From: Biscogniauxia marginata
Lineage: Eukaryota > Ascomycota > Sordariomycetes > Xylariales > Xylariaceae
Reading direction: 5' to 3'
NCBI GenBank assembly: GCA_022695795.1
Contig: MU404119.1
Coordinates: 62,001 to 126,000, forward strand
Length of the DNA: 64,000 bases
Position 1 is the first letter of the stretch, and every line of letters begins with the position of its first letter. A program made the position numbers and the translations under genes. The notes beneath the pieces were generated by a model. That model saw only the letters and a list, made by a program, of their open reading frames with translations. It was not told the DNA's origin and did no database searches. Positions 20,122-30,413 of the stretch are shown in pieces.

Positions 20122-20276
20122 ATTCAGGTACGGGAATTGGCTTTATATAGCCCCGTTGACGTAAGAATTGTTGAAGTCCGTTAGGGCTTAAAAGCAGCTC
20201 CGTTCTTCGGCTTCGAGTGGGTAAAATAACCCCCCGCTTACCGATTCCGAGCAGGTCGACCACGTTCTACGGTAGC

Positions 20277-20320
20277 ACCTACCTACCTAAGGTACTACGT
20301 AGTATATTAGGTAGGTAGGT
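20277..20320. repeat. 44-nt near-perfect palindrome (hairpin/cruciform-capable)
   Basis: Left arm ACCTACCTACCTAA (20277-20290) is the exact reverse complement of the right arm at 20307-20320. The middle is TACTACGTAGTA, itself self-complementary. Of 22 pairs about the centre (between 20298 and 20299), 20 are Watson-Crick; only 20291/20306 and 20292/20305 fail. It lies 156 bp upstream of the RidA start. Confidence 0.9.
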
Positions 20321-20437
20321 ATTTATTAATAGGTATAGCTCTAACTACATACATACCTACACAGTATGCGTCATACCTACCTTACTTAAAAGTAGGTAGG
20401 TACATACCAGCTTACTTAAGGGAGAGATACATATTAG

Positions 20438-20440
<3 letters not shown>

Positions 20441-20473
<33 letters not shown>
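20441..20473. repeat. (CT)n microsatellite
   Basis: About sixteen CT units with one interruption (TTT near 20443). Simple repeat in the RidA/PMT4 intergenic space. Confidence 0.9.
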
Positions 20474-20478
<5 letters not shown>

Positions 20479-21159
20479 CCTAATACCTGATTGGCCAATC
20501 ATTCGTCACCCTCATACGTAATACACATCCAGTAAAGGAAGTAACCGTGGCATTTAACATAGTACCAGGTACCTCTTAGCGTTTGAGGTTAATCTTATCG
20601 ATAACGACGCAGTACCTAATGGAAGGTTTACAGGTGAGTTATGGGTCCTCCAGGGGGGTTCTGAAGCCTGGAACTTTTGCCAAGTGGCCAGAAATAAGAT
20701 GCTAGGTACCGCACCCTTGCGCCTGCACGGAAACGCGACGCCGCGCAGCGTCTCAGCTGCAATCACCAGATTTTAAGGAGGGCGATTTTCTGAACACCTA
20801 TCCACCTTGTCTTTTCTTCTTCCCCTTCGACAACGCAAGGTGACGATAGACTTACCAACACAGTCATCGGCCACGAGTAGGCCGTCAGGTTGGTTGACAT
20901 TCGTTCTTTTCCCTTTACATTGTAAGTGCCAATCAGCCCACCTGTCCTATATGCAATGCCCACTCCTTTGCAATGCCATAGCTCCAAGCCCATGTGTGAG
21001 CAATTGCCTTGGGGGAAGCTTTTATCGACAGTATTACTTTGTCTCCATCCGCCTGCAACCTGGCCCTCGTCCCGGCATGCCGCATCTACCAGCTAACGCT
21101 TGCCCTGCCAATTAGTCTTATTTCCATCTCCTTCTACTGAGCTTCGCTTTTTTACAACC

Positions 21160-23601
21160 ATGTCGACGACTTCCCAGGGAAGTCTGCGTCAGCGCAACGT
21201 CCCTGGTTCCTCCAAGAAGAAGAACGAGGACCATGCTGGCGTCGACTCGGTGCTCGAAAAAGTGCCCAAGTCCGGCAAGCAAGCTACTGGCTCCAATTCG
21301 GAGCTGAACTACTGGATCGCTTTTACTGTCATCACTGTGCTGGCTTTCGTCTCGAGGTTCTGGGGGATTAGCCACCCGAACGAGGTTGTCTTTGACGAAG
21401 TACACTTTGGCAAGGTAATCAACAGAGCACCCCCTGAATGCCTCGAGTTGAACTTCCCTGGCTAATCGATGCCTTTTTGCTTCTAGTTTGCCTCGTACTA
21501 CCTCGAGCACACATACTTCTTCGATGTACACCCGCCCTTTGGAAAGCTCCTCTTTGCCCTGATGGGATGGCTTGTAGGATATGATGGACACTTCCACTTC
21601 GAGAACATCGGCGATTCATATATAGCGAACAAAGTTCCTTACGTCGCTTTCCGTGCCATGCCTGCTCTCCTCGGTTCCTTGACAGTCTCTGTTACCTTCC
21701 TCATCATGTGGGAATCTGCCTACAGCCTACCAGCGTGCCTTGTTGCTGCGGGCCTCGTCCTTCTCGACAATGCCCACATTGGACAGACTCGATTGATCTT
21801 GTTGGACGCTACCTTGGTTTTGGCCATGGCGTGCAGTCTGCTTTTCTACATCAAGTTCTATAAGTTAAGGCATGAACCGTTCAGCCGTAAATGGTGGAAA
21901 TGGCTAGTCCTTACAGGCTTTGCGCTTTCGTGCGACATTTCCACCAAATATGTCGGACTGTTCGCCTTCGTCACTATCGGCTCCGCCGTTATCATTGATT
22001 TGTGGGAGCTCTTGGACGTAAAGCGCCCCGGAGGTGCTTTGAGCCTACGAGAGTTCGGATACCACTTCGGAGCTCGCGCTTTAGGCTTGATTATTTTACC
22101 TTTCCTATTCTACCTATTCTGGTTCCAGGTTCACTTCGCTATTTTGACCCGATCTGGGCCCGGCGATGATTTCATGACCCCTGAATTCCAGGAGACCCTG
22201 TCCGACAACGTTATGCTCGCAAACGCTGTGAGCATTGACTATTACGATACCATCACTATTCAGCACAAGGAGACCAAGGCATATCTCCACAGTCATGATG
22301 CCAAGTATCCTCTGCGTTACGACGACGGCCGGGTTTCCAGCCAGGGCCAGCAGGTTACCGGATATCCATATAACGACACCAATAATTATTGGCAAATTCT
22401 TCCGGTTACCGACGATCATCAATTGGGCCATCACGTCAAGAACCATGACCTTGTCAGACTACGTCACTTGGTCACCGACACAATACTTTTGTCTCACGAC
22501 GTTGCTTCTCCTTATTATCCTACTAATCAAGAATTCACAACTGTCTCTGTGGCTGATGCCTATGGAACCCGCTCGGACGACACTCTGTTCGAGATTCGAA
22601 TCGAGCATGGCAAGCCCAACCAAGAATTCAAGAGTATTGCCAGCCATTTCAAGTTAATCCACAATCCTAGCAAAGTAGCCATGTGGACCCACACGAAACC
22701 GCTGCCTGAATGGGGTCACAAGCAGCAGGAGATCAACGGCAACAAGCAAATTGGCCCTAGTTCCAACGTTTGGCTTGTAGAAGATGTCCCGTCCGTCCCA
22801 GCGGATTCCCCTCGCCGAGTAAAGGAAGAACGCAAAGTCAAGAAATTGCCATTCCTGAGAAAATGGTTCGAGTTGCAACGTTCCATGTTCTGGCACAATA
22901 ACCAGTTGACTAGCAGTCATCCATATGCCAGCCAGCCGTACCAGTGGCCATTCCTACTCAGGGGTGTTAGTTTCTGGACCCAAAACGAAACCCGGCAGCA
23001 GATTTACTTCCTTGGCAACCCAGTTGGTTGGTGGATTGCCAGCAGTCTGCTCGCCGTATATGCTGGTATCGTTGGCGCTGACCAAGTTTCCCTTCGTCGT
23101 GGCGTCGATGCCTTGGATCATCGTGAGTTAAAAGAGTTCTAGATCCAATATCAATAAGCTAACCCGGCAATAGGCACTCGCTCTCGCCTCTATAACTCTA
23201 CTGGCTTCTTCTTCCTTGCGTGGGCCACGCACTACTTCCCCTTCTTCCTCATGGGACGTCAGCTTTTCCTGCACCATTACCTTCCGGCGCATCTTGCATC
23301 CTGCCTGATTGTAGGTGCCCTGCTCGAATTCGTCTTCAACACGGAACCGTCGGCCGAGGAGCCGAGCACCCATGAACTCAAGTCCGGCAAGAAGCGAGGC
23401 CCCGAACGACACGTCACGGCCCGAGAACGATTTGCCGGTCAGAGCATGGTTCCGGCGTGGATCGCCTGTATTGTCATTTTGTCCTTGGCCCTGGCGGGCT
23501 GGTACTTCTTCCTCCCGCTAACCTACGGCTACCCCGGCCTCAGCGTCGAGCAAGTCCTTCGGCGAAAGTGGCTCGGATACGATCTTCACTTCGCCAAATA
23601 A
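21160..23601 (+). CDS. PMT4: Protein O-mannosyltransferase, PMT4 type
   Basis: This ER membrane enzyme (GT39) transfers mannose from dolichyl-phosphate-mannose to Ser/Thr of secretory and membrane proteins. Exons 21160-21414, 21487-23122 and 23174-23601 give 772 residues; introns are 72 and 51 bp. After a short cytosolic tail (residues 1-50), the first lumenal loop carries [22 protein letters not shown]... with the essential Asp-Glu and HPPFGKLL. Several hydrophobic membrane spans follow, then a central lumenal MIR region ([17 protein letters not shown] and NYWQILPV). The C-terminal spans begin near YLGNPVGWW, and the protein ends [12 protein letters not shown]...YDLHFAK, as in PMT4 and not PMT1/PMT2. 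Length matches the subfamily. PMT4 acts as a homodimer and favours membrane-anchored substrates (family knowledge). Confidence 0.95.
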
Positions 23602-24136
23602 GATGTTCAGGCGAATACTACAGGCGAGGGTTTTCTACGAAACCGCCATGTCACTCACACATACGGGGCAACGGGAAAAGCAGGATAGGGGTGCGCGGCC
23701 GGTCAAATTAGGTCAAATTAGCATACCAGGGGGGGGGCCAAACATAAAAGGATTTGGGTTGGTGTGATCGGACGGGCAAAAATCTCTTTTCACATTTCTT
23801 CTAATCAACCCTCTCTACATCTAGACCTCTTCACCTCTTCTCGGGCGGGTTCTAATGATAGCGCCAAATATGGAATTGGGATGGATAATGCATGAATATT
23901 GTTTTCAATCTCTAAAGCTAAGTATAAAACGCCTATTACCCTCCGCACACAGATGACGAGGCAGGCTATCTATGTGTAGACTGCTCTATACGTGGTATTA
24001 GTTTAGATGGGGGAAAAGGAGAGGCGGCTATTTGGATCGTCCCACATTTTTTTAGAGAAGCTCCCAAGGCGTGTAGAATTTCTTTTTGTTTTCCCTTTCC
24101 TTTTCAGAATAAAAAGCAAAAAAATCAAGCAAACCC
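23602..24136. other. Intergenic, 535 bp, between convergent genes
   Basis: 3' flanks of PMT4 and the flavoprotein gene. Contains a G-run near 23730-23738 and T/A-rich sequence near 24045-24125. No gene is seen. Confidence 0.6.
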
Positions 24137-26175
24137 TCAAGATTTCTTCACCGCCTCCCTGATTAATTCCTCGGCGACGATCTTGCCCGCGAGCCAGTTC
24201 AGATCGACTGTGTTTCCAACGCTGTTGATGACGGAGGTCCACCACAGACTGTTGCCCGGCACCTTGAAACTCGGGAACTTGCCCACCGGCAATAGGTAGG
24301 GGTACCCGTTTTCGATCTAGACCGGAGTTTAAAGCCCAGTTGTTAGCATATTTAATATATTCGTAGGTATATTACAAAGAAAGTAGGCAACTTACCCGTT
24401 CAGCGCGGATCCAGGTGACGGCCGGGTCCTGACGCAGGTGCTCCGTGACGTCGTCGTCCGATAGTAGGCGGTAGAGGTACTCGACCTGCGTGCCGCCGCC
24501 GTCCTCTCTGACGCTCGTGATGCCCCTCACTAGCGCGAACTCGTGTACGCCGGAGTAGTACGATTTCTTGCCGTCGGCGTCCAAGAAGAGGATCTGCTCG
24601 GCACCGCCGTCGCCGCCACCCCAGACCTCGGACCGCTTCGTGGAGGTGAAGAAGGTGATGTGGGCCGGTTTGAATAGCCCGCTGATGGCATCGATGGCCT
24701 CTGCGTCTTTCTCGGCTTCCTCCGCTCGAAGCATCGCCCCACGGACTAATCTATCATCGTAGGTAGCTACGATAACTTTGTCGAAGGCTTCAACACGCGG
24801 GCTAGTTGTGTCGGCTGCTCCTTGCTCTACGAGCCAGGCTGACCTGTGTTCATCGATGGACACATGCTTGAGCCCGGTGACTTTCGTCTCTAAACGGAGA
24901 TCGACGTCGATAGCATGCACTATGCGCTCTAGGCGCTCAACGAAATCTCCGCCGGCGAACGAATTCCCCGTGTCCTCCTGCGCAGCGGCCATTATCACCG
25001 CCAGGCCACTTACTTCCTGTAATCTTTGACCAAGAGTTCGTCGGACCTGCGGTTCGAGCACCTCTGTGAGGTAACTCCCGCCGATGCCGCGATGATCAAG
25101 GTCGTCCGTAGCCCACTGCTGCGCTAGGTCAACAACGCCGAGGGATTGCAATATGCTTTTGATATCCGAAGAGAGAGGCACGCTCGTGATCTTCTTACGG
25201 AGGTCTCCATCCTGGGTCATACTACCAGCCCGCCAGACTGCAGCGCCGTAGCGCCAGATAAGGCCCATCCATGACGATGTCGGTGTCTTGCTGTACGGCC
25301 GGGTGGTTTCAGTTACAGAGTTCTCGCCGGAGTAGCTAGGTGACTGTTAGCTCTTGAAATTGGGACTCTCTCCCCTTACAAGCCAACTCGAGAATTCTTA
25401 CTATTTGACTTGCTGACTGCCAAGTTCAGTAAACTCGACTTCGTCTCTTAGTATCGCCTCTGAATCCTTCGTAAAGAGGGTATTGCTATATAATAAGGCT
25501 GCGCCGGTGATATCTTCAGCTGTGATGGGATCTTGAAATGGGTCACCGTGAGGGAATACGAGGCCACCCTCAGAGTCAGCCAGAGATAATTGCCCGCCAA
25601 CACGAGGTGCTGCCTCGAATAGTGTGACGTTGAATCGGATGTCCCCCGCTGTTGCCGAGAATTTCAATTGTTGGGCTGCGGCTATGCCCGCCGGACCAGC
25701 ACCTGTGTTATTGTCAGACAATTTTATTCATTCGGAAGAACCGTTGTATATTCATATGATGCGTACCAATGATGGCCACTGAGTAGGTAGGAGGAGATGC
25801 CGGCAGCGTCGGGCTGAAATAAGATAGCAGGATCCGCAGCAAGACAAAGGCCAAATACCCTAAGGAGCACAAGATAAAAATCGCAAGAGCCAAGAGGAGA
25901 AATCCAAGGGCGAATTCTCCGATATTCATAAACCAACCGCAAATGCGTGTCCAATTTAGCCGGCGCGAGGTCGTACTGGACGTCCTCGGAATCACAGGTG
26001 TAAGTAATGGGGTTTGCTCGCCGCGTACCATGCGACATGAGCGACTGACCCTATGGTACGATGGCGGCGGTGATTCGGATTCGGAATCAGAATATTGACT
26101 CAGGTCCGAGTAGGCGGGAGGCAGAGACCCTTCGCCCTTGTCTCGGGACCAGCCCTGCTGTGACGACTTCGGCAT
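24137..26175 (-). CDS. Membrane-anchored FAD oxidoreductase, prenylcysteine-oxidase-like
   Basis: Probable FAD-dependent thioether oxidase of the prenylcysteine lyase type; substrate unproven. Exons on the minus strand are 26175-25767, 25702-25402, 25335-24396 and 24316-24137, giving 609 residues; introns are 64, 66 and 79 bp. Residues 1-85 form a Ser/Pro-rich tail with two PPxY motifs (PPAY at 19-22, PPSY at 37-40). One membrane span lies at about 88-115. The Rossmann motif VAIIGAGPAGIAAA follows directly, interrupted by intron 1, then FEAAPRVGGQLS. The prenylcysteine lyase region includes GIGGSYLTEVLEPQVRRT and TGNSFAGGDFVERLE. The C-terminal segment NGYPYLLPVGKFP...LWWTSVINSVGNT matches how such flavoproteins end. 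An earlier in-frame ATG (about 26256) would add 27 residues. It is convergent with PMT4. Family assignment is good, reaction less so. Confidence 0.8.
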
Positions 26176-27183
26176 GGTCGGTTGTACCAAGGGTCTTCGG
26201 GGGACTCTGTTGTCAAGAATGGAGGTCGCAAAAAAAGAAGAGCGGCAAGGGAACATGAAAAGGCAAGACACAAGATATAGAGACGGATTGGATCAAGTCT
26301 CGGTAGGTGGCCTGGCGATGCTATATCGCATGGTGTGTTGGTGTGGTGGAGAGCTATTGGACGACGAGCCTAGCCGTTTCGCCGACCGCAAGGCCTTCAC
26401 ATCGGGCGCTTCCCTATTGTTCTCTCTTGCACAATTGCTAAACCTCGTGAATCTCTGCAGTGTAGGTAGTTGTCTTGGTGGTGGTGGTGGTGGTGGTGTT
26501 GCCTGATCAGGATCAGGATCAGGATCAGGATCAGGGCGGGGAAGCTGGGCTGAGGTTCGGAGGTGACACGGTCCAAATCCTGCAACGACCAAATGTGCGA
26601 GCAGGTACGTACCTTATTCTGTGCAGATTACGATGGCAGTTTCGATATGTATGCAGTCAGGCTGTCACTTCCAAAAGGAAGAACGCCAATACTGACTAAT
26701 CATATCTTGAATCATAATCTCTTCTTCCTCCTTCATGTTTCGTTCATGTTTCGTTCATGTTTCTCTTTCCATCTTTACCTATCTACGATCGAGTCGATAA
26801 ATGTAATTCAATTCCTAGTCCGAGCTGCCATTGGGTCCAGGCAATCAAATCGATTTATGAAGAGATTATAACTGTTAGAAAGTGATTAAGTACTGGCATA
26901 TTAATGCATACATGTGCATAATCTTGATAGCTAACGATTTCATTCGCTACAGGTCTTACATTATTAAGGGCATGTCTTGCTCAAGAACAGAATGACAGGA
27001 CACGGTCGTCTACGAGGTGAGTAGATAACTCCCCATCGTGAGTACCTCTTTTACTTCTCTGTTGCCTATCCTTCGCATAAGCACGTGGAATTCGGTCAGG
27101 CCATACTGGTCTAGATATAGAGGCTATCACTCGGTACTCTTCTCTTCATCCCCTGCATGCCCTGGCCCCGTTTGTTCTTTCGA
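26176..27183. other. Intergenic with tandem repeats, 1.0 kb
   Basis: Upstream region of the flavoprotein gene and 3' flank of the APH-like gene. (GGT)n at 26477-26498 and (GATCAG)5 at 26505-26534. A short triplication of TTCATGTTTCG lies around 26731-26762. No gene is supported. Confidence 0.5.
26477..26534. repeat. Compound microsatellite: (GGT)n followed by (GATCAG)5
   Basis: Seven GGT units at 26477-26498 are followed after six bases by five exact GATCAG hexamers at 26505-26534. It creates false His- or Asp/Gln-repeat frames. It lies about 300 bp upstream of the flavoprotein start. Confidence 0.92.
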
Positions 27184-27858
27184 CTAGAGAAACTGCAACA
27201 ACTCGGCCGAATCATCTACTTCGTCCTTAATAGCAATTGAAGGGCCGAGCCGGTTGTAGAACGGGAAGTCAAAATGGGCTGGGAAGAACCCGGCGTATTC
27301 CCAGTCGAGAATCGCATTGATTTTCAGCGTATCCGGGTCAACAACGACATTTTGCTGCGACAAGTCGTTGTGACAAAAAACGTACTCATCCGAGCTTGAT
27401 GGTTGCAAATCCCAGTTGTCTTGCTCAGTACGAGCCTGGATTCGATATGGCGGAATGACTATTCCTCCCGGGCCCCCAATTCGGTTGGACTTGAGTGTCT
27501 TGAGCGTTGCCAGATGCCTCTTGAGCTCTTCGCGGACGATAGCTTTCTGAGTCTCCTCGAGATCAGACATACTCTCGCCTTCGATATATTCCACGATTAA
27601 GTAATACGCCTCATCGTCTTCGAAGTGGCAGTATACGGTCGGGACGGGGATATCAGTGTGCTCTCGAATGAATAGCAACGATTCAGCTTCATTCATGAGA
27701 CGCTCCTTCCCCACTCGTGGGATGTGAAGGCCGCGCAGGCCGGTGCGAAATTCTCGCGGTCGTAAGCTTCTTTTGATGAAAGAACCGCCGCGGTGGTAAT
27801 ATTTTCTCTCAAAAGTTATAGCAAAGCAGCCCTCTTCTTTGAATGGTTCTGCAGACAT
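27184..27858 (-). CDS. APH/ChoK-like phosphotransferase (kinase-fold) protein
   Basis: Small protein of the aminoglycoside phosphotransferase/choline kinase-like superfamily, common and diverse in fungi; real substrate unknown. Single exon, 224 residues, ATG at 27858. The nucleotide-binding lobe includes RVGKERLMNEAESLLFIRE and TDIPVPTVYCHFEDDEAYYLIVEYIEGESM (hinge). The Brenner-type catalytic loop is FCHNDLSQQNVVVD (catalytic Asp about 171) and the metal-binding Asp follows in INAILDWEYAGFFP (about 188). The glycine-rich N-lobe motif is weak, and the protein is shorter than typical members of about 250-300 residues; it ends soon after the metal site. The upstream 2.5 kb has no gene. It resembles accessory rather than core genes (inference). 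Resistance activity should not be assumed. Confidence 0.8.
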   Translation of the reverse strand: MSAEPFKEEGCFAITFERKYYHRGGSFIKRSLRPREFRTGLRGLHIPRVGKERLMNEAESLLFIREHTDIPVPTVYCHFEDDEAYYLIVEYIEGESMSDLEETQKAIVREELKRHLATLKTLKSNRIGGPGGIVIPPYRIQARTEQDNWDLQPSSSDEYVFCHNDLSQQNVVVDPDTLKINAILDWEYAGFFPAHFDFPFYNRLGPSIAIKDEVDDSAELLQFL

Positions 27859-30413
27859 GGTGTGGAATAAAAATCTCGAGAAGAATAAATGAATATGGCT
27901 TTAGACGTGATGCATGTTAATCAGAGGTAGCACAATGAAGGACGCAGAAATTGCTTGGTGATAGGTATTGGGAGCTTTCCTCATGAGCCCTCGATACTGC
28001 CGAAGACTTTGTCAACTGGAAAACCGAAAATATAATGGAATGGCGAGAGCACTTCGTTTGTAAGATGAATCGTCACAACTGCGCCTAGGTACTGTGGAAA
28101 TCTCGTTGGGCTGTGCCTCGTACTCACAGCTGACCTTCTAGGCCAACATTAGGTGGATCAGCCTAATAATATCGCCTTTTTTTTTTTTCTTTTTTTTTTT
28201 ACTTAAACTAGAGTTGCCAAGACTTGGTAACAAGGTTAACCCCATACATTTACTGTTAGTTTATACATTATATAAAGTACTCTTTTAATACGTACCATTA
28301 TTAATTTAAGTAATTTCTTTATCTTTTTATATTAATTATCAAGTTTTAATATTTATTTATCTAAGTAAATAAATAATTATTAATGTCATCTGGGTCAAGT
28401 TTAGTTTTTGGAGCTATTAGTTCATGCAGACACTACCAACATGGGCTGATGAGGCGGCCTAGTATCGCCGTCACACTAGAGACTAAAGGTGCTATCGGTT
28501 AATATATCAGGTAGGTTTTTGTTCATTGTGTGTCTGTAGACCTCCCGCGACATTACTAACATGATAATGTGAGTTTCATATGGCTTCATGTTTCACTATC
28601 ACGAAGGCCCCAAGGCATATCGAGGATATAACCGATGTAACCAACAGATCTGCCTCTCTAGGAACCCCGGCGTGCCCTTTGAGTCTTGCGTAGGAGATCA
28701 GACGGTCTCGCCAAGTATATAAAGGCTCCAACCCCCCTTTGTGTCTACCAGTATAAAGCCCAAGTCACGAGAAACTAGCAATCACACATAACATTGTCTA
28801 GACAAGGGGGGATTTAAGCCTGGAATGGACTTGTACAAGAGAGCGGAGTGTTTCGATAACTTTGATATCGTGCGGGCTGATGTGAATCATAAGGTAGTCA
28901 AAAACAGGGGTCTTAACAAACCTCGTCTACTATAGGACGCGAGACCGAGGGGTTCTACAGTATCGACTATTGTATTGCATATCTAACTTACTAGACAACC
29001 GCAGCTTTGCTTTACAGGCTCGGTAGTCTCGTTCAGCAGTGTAGTGTACCTGGTAAAAGTCATTGCTACCTAGCAGACTAGAGTAGTGTGATCGCATATT
29101 AATATAGCACCAATACAGCACTGAGACTATCTGATAGGTAAGACCGTACCAGGTTCACATCGTGAATATAGTCGTGTGAAGATACTTATGAGGTGGGTCT
29201 ATGGAAGGTTGAGAAATTGATGTAACCTCAGCTTGCTACATGACACGCCTTGGGTATATTACCCGGTAAGATGGTTACTTGGCATCTTCAACACTGGGTT
29301 CTTTTTTAATATCCATCTTGATAAACCAGTATTAATTCATGAATTACGTATGATGCTTACGATTTAGTTGCAATATAGTTACATTCCTGGAGAATGTTTC
29401 ATCTGGACCCGGCTAGGTTTCCCGTGCCGCTATGTCGGCATTTATCACCACATGCTCTTGAGTGTCTATAGTCTCTCCAGGCAGCCCTCGTCGTTTTCGT
29501 AGTCAACATATCTAGAGGCCCAGTCCGAGTGTTCACCATCAGTGCTATTTTAAATATCATAGAAGAATTCCTGCCGAAGGCAAATAATCCGTGAAACTAA
29601 ATGGCCCCCAGAATACATCTCTCTACGTGATCTAAATTTCTATTGCATTCGAGGCCATGTAAACGCTAATTAACTTGCTCAATCAGCGGCGTCCTTTTTT
29701 GATGCAAGAATTCGGCACGAGGGGCAATCGGATATCAAGTTGATCGGCGGGCTAAATCCCGTCCCCTGGCCGATGTGTTTGAGCATTCGAAAGCTGGCCA
29801 CCCTGCGGGAACCAACCACAGTCGACGTTCGATATTGAATTTCACTTTTACCGACAGCGACCTCACTAGTCCTTTTACTTTATCCTGAGCACGTCAGCTT
29901 CAACGGAGATTCCACCCCTTGTAATTCCTCAACCTCATTAGAAGCGTGCAAAAAAGTGTACATACTCTTTCTATGTGATATCTCTGGACGAGCTATGTCA
30001 CTATGGCTAGCACCCCCCCATATCACGACCCGACCACGGTCGCTTTGCGTAGGCTAAAGATGCCGGTTTATATATCATCGCGGGCAACTCGTCATCCTGT
30101 TTATAAAGACGCGACAGCGAGGTACGCTGTAGGGTGAGACCATTGTCGAGCAGCGGATTCCTTAGTTCTTTAAATATGACACCGCCCTGCCCTTATGCCA
30201 CTGAGAGAGGGAGGGGCCGGTTTTATGTTAAAGTCGGTCGGCGCCCCAGTGGATTTGGCCAAACGTTTGGTGGCTGTGACACTTGTAAAGTATATCACGC
30301 CCATATCTACTAGATTCCCTTGATAATTACACGTGGCGACGAGCTGGATATCTTCGCTCGGGGTAATAAGCTATACCGGGGCTTTTGTCCGTCCCCAGAG
30401 AAAGGCATCAAGA
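27859..30413. other. Gene-poor, AT-rich 2.5 kb stretch, possible repeat relics
   Basis: No supported gene. 28170-28400 is very AT-rich (starting with T runs at 28177-28200), with many TpA and TTAAT words, like RIP-damaged repeats, but no element could be identified. TATATAAAGG at 28717-28726 is a good TATA-like site, yet only a 36-codon frame (28825-28935) follows. A perfect 15-base match to a commercial cDNA adapter sits at 29709-29723. No tRNA was recognised. Confidence 0.45.
28170..28400. repeat. AT-rich island, candidate RIP-degraded repeat
   Basis: Over 200 bp dominated by A and T with TTTATATTAATTAT-type words, in contrast to flanks near 50 percent GC. A stretch similar in composition, with a shared TTTCTTTAT...TTATATTAA word on the opposite strand, occurs at 59265-59420. 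Shared ancestry is only a possibility. Confidence 0.4.

Larger units (their letters stand above)
20122..21159. other. Intergenic with CCTA/TAGG cluster and CT tract, 1.0 kb
   Basis: Divergent upstream regions of RidA (-) and PMT4 (+). 20274-20410 is dense in ACCT/AGGT tetramers and includes a 44-nt near-perfect palindrome (20277-20320). A (CT)n tract follows at 20441-20473. A CCAAT pentamer is present near 20929. No gene is seen. Confidence 0.6.

Noticed and set aside
28446..28480. CTGATGAG followed by a GGCG/CGCC stem, like a hammerhead ribozyme core
   Set aside because: The second conserved box after stem II should be GAAA; here the bases are GTCAC, and no stems I or III could be paired.
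28825..28935. Short frame after a good TATA-like box (MDLYKRAECFDNFDIV...)
   Set aside because: Only 36 codons before a stop, with no continuing exon that I could join; may be chance or a gene remnant.
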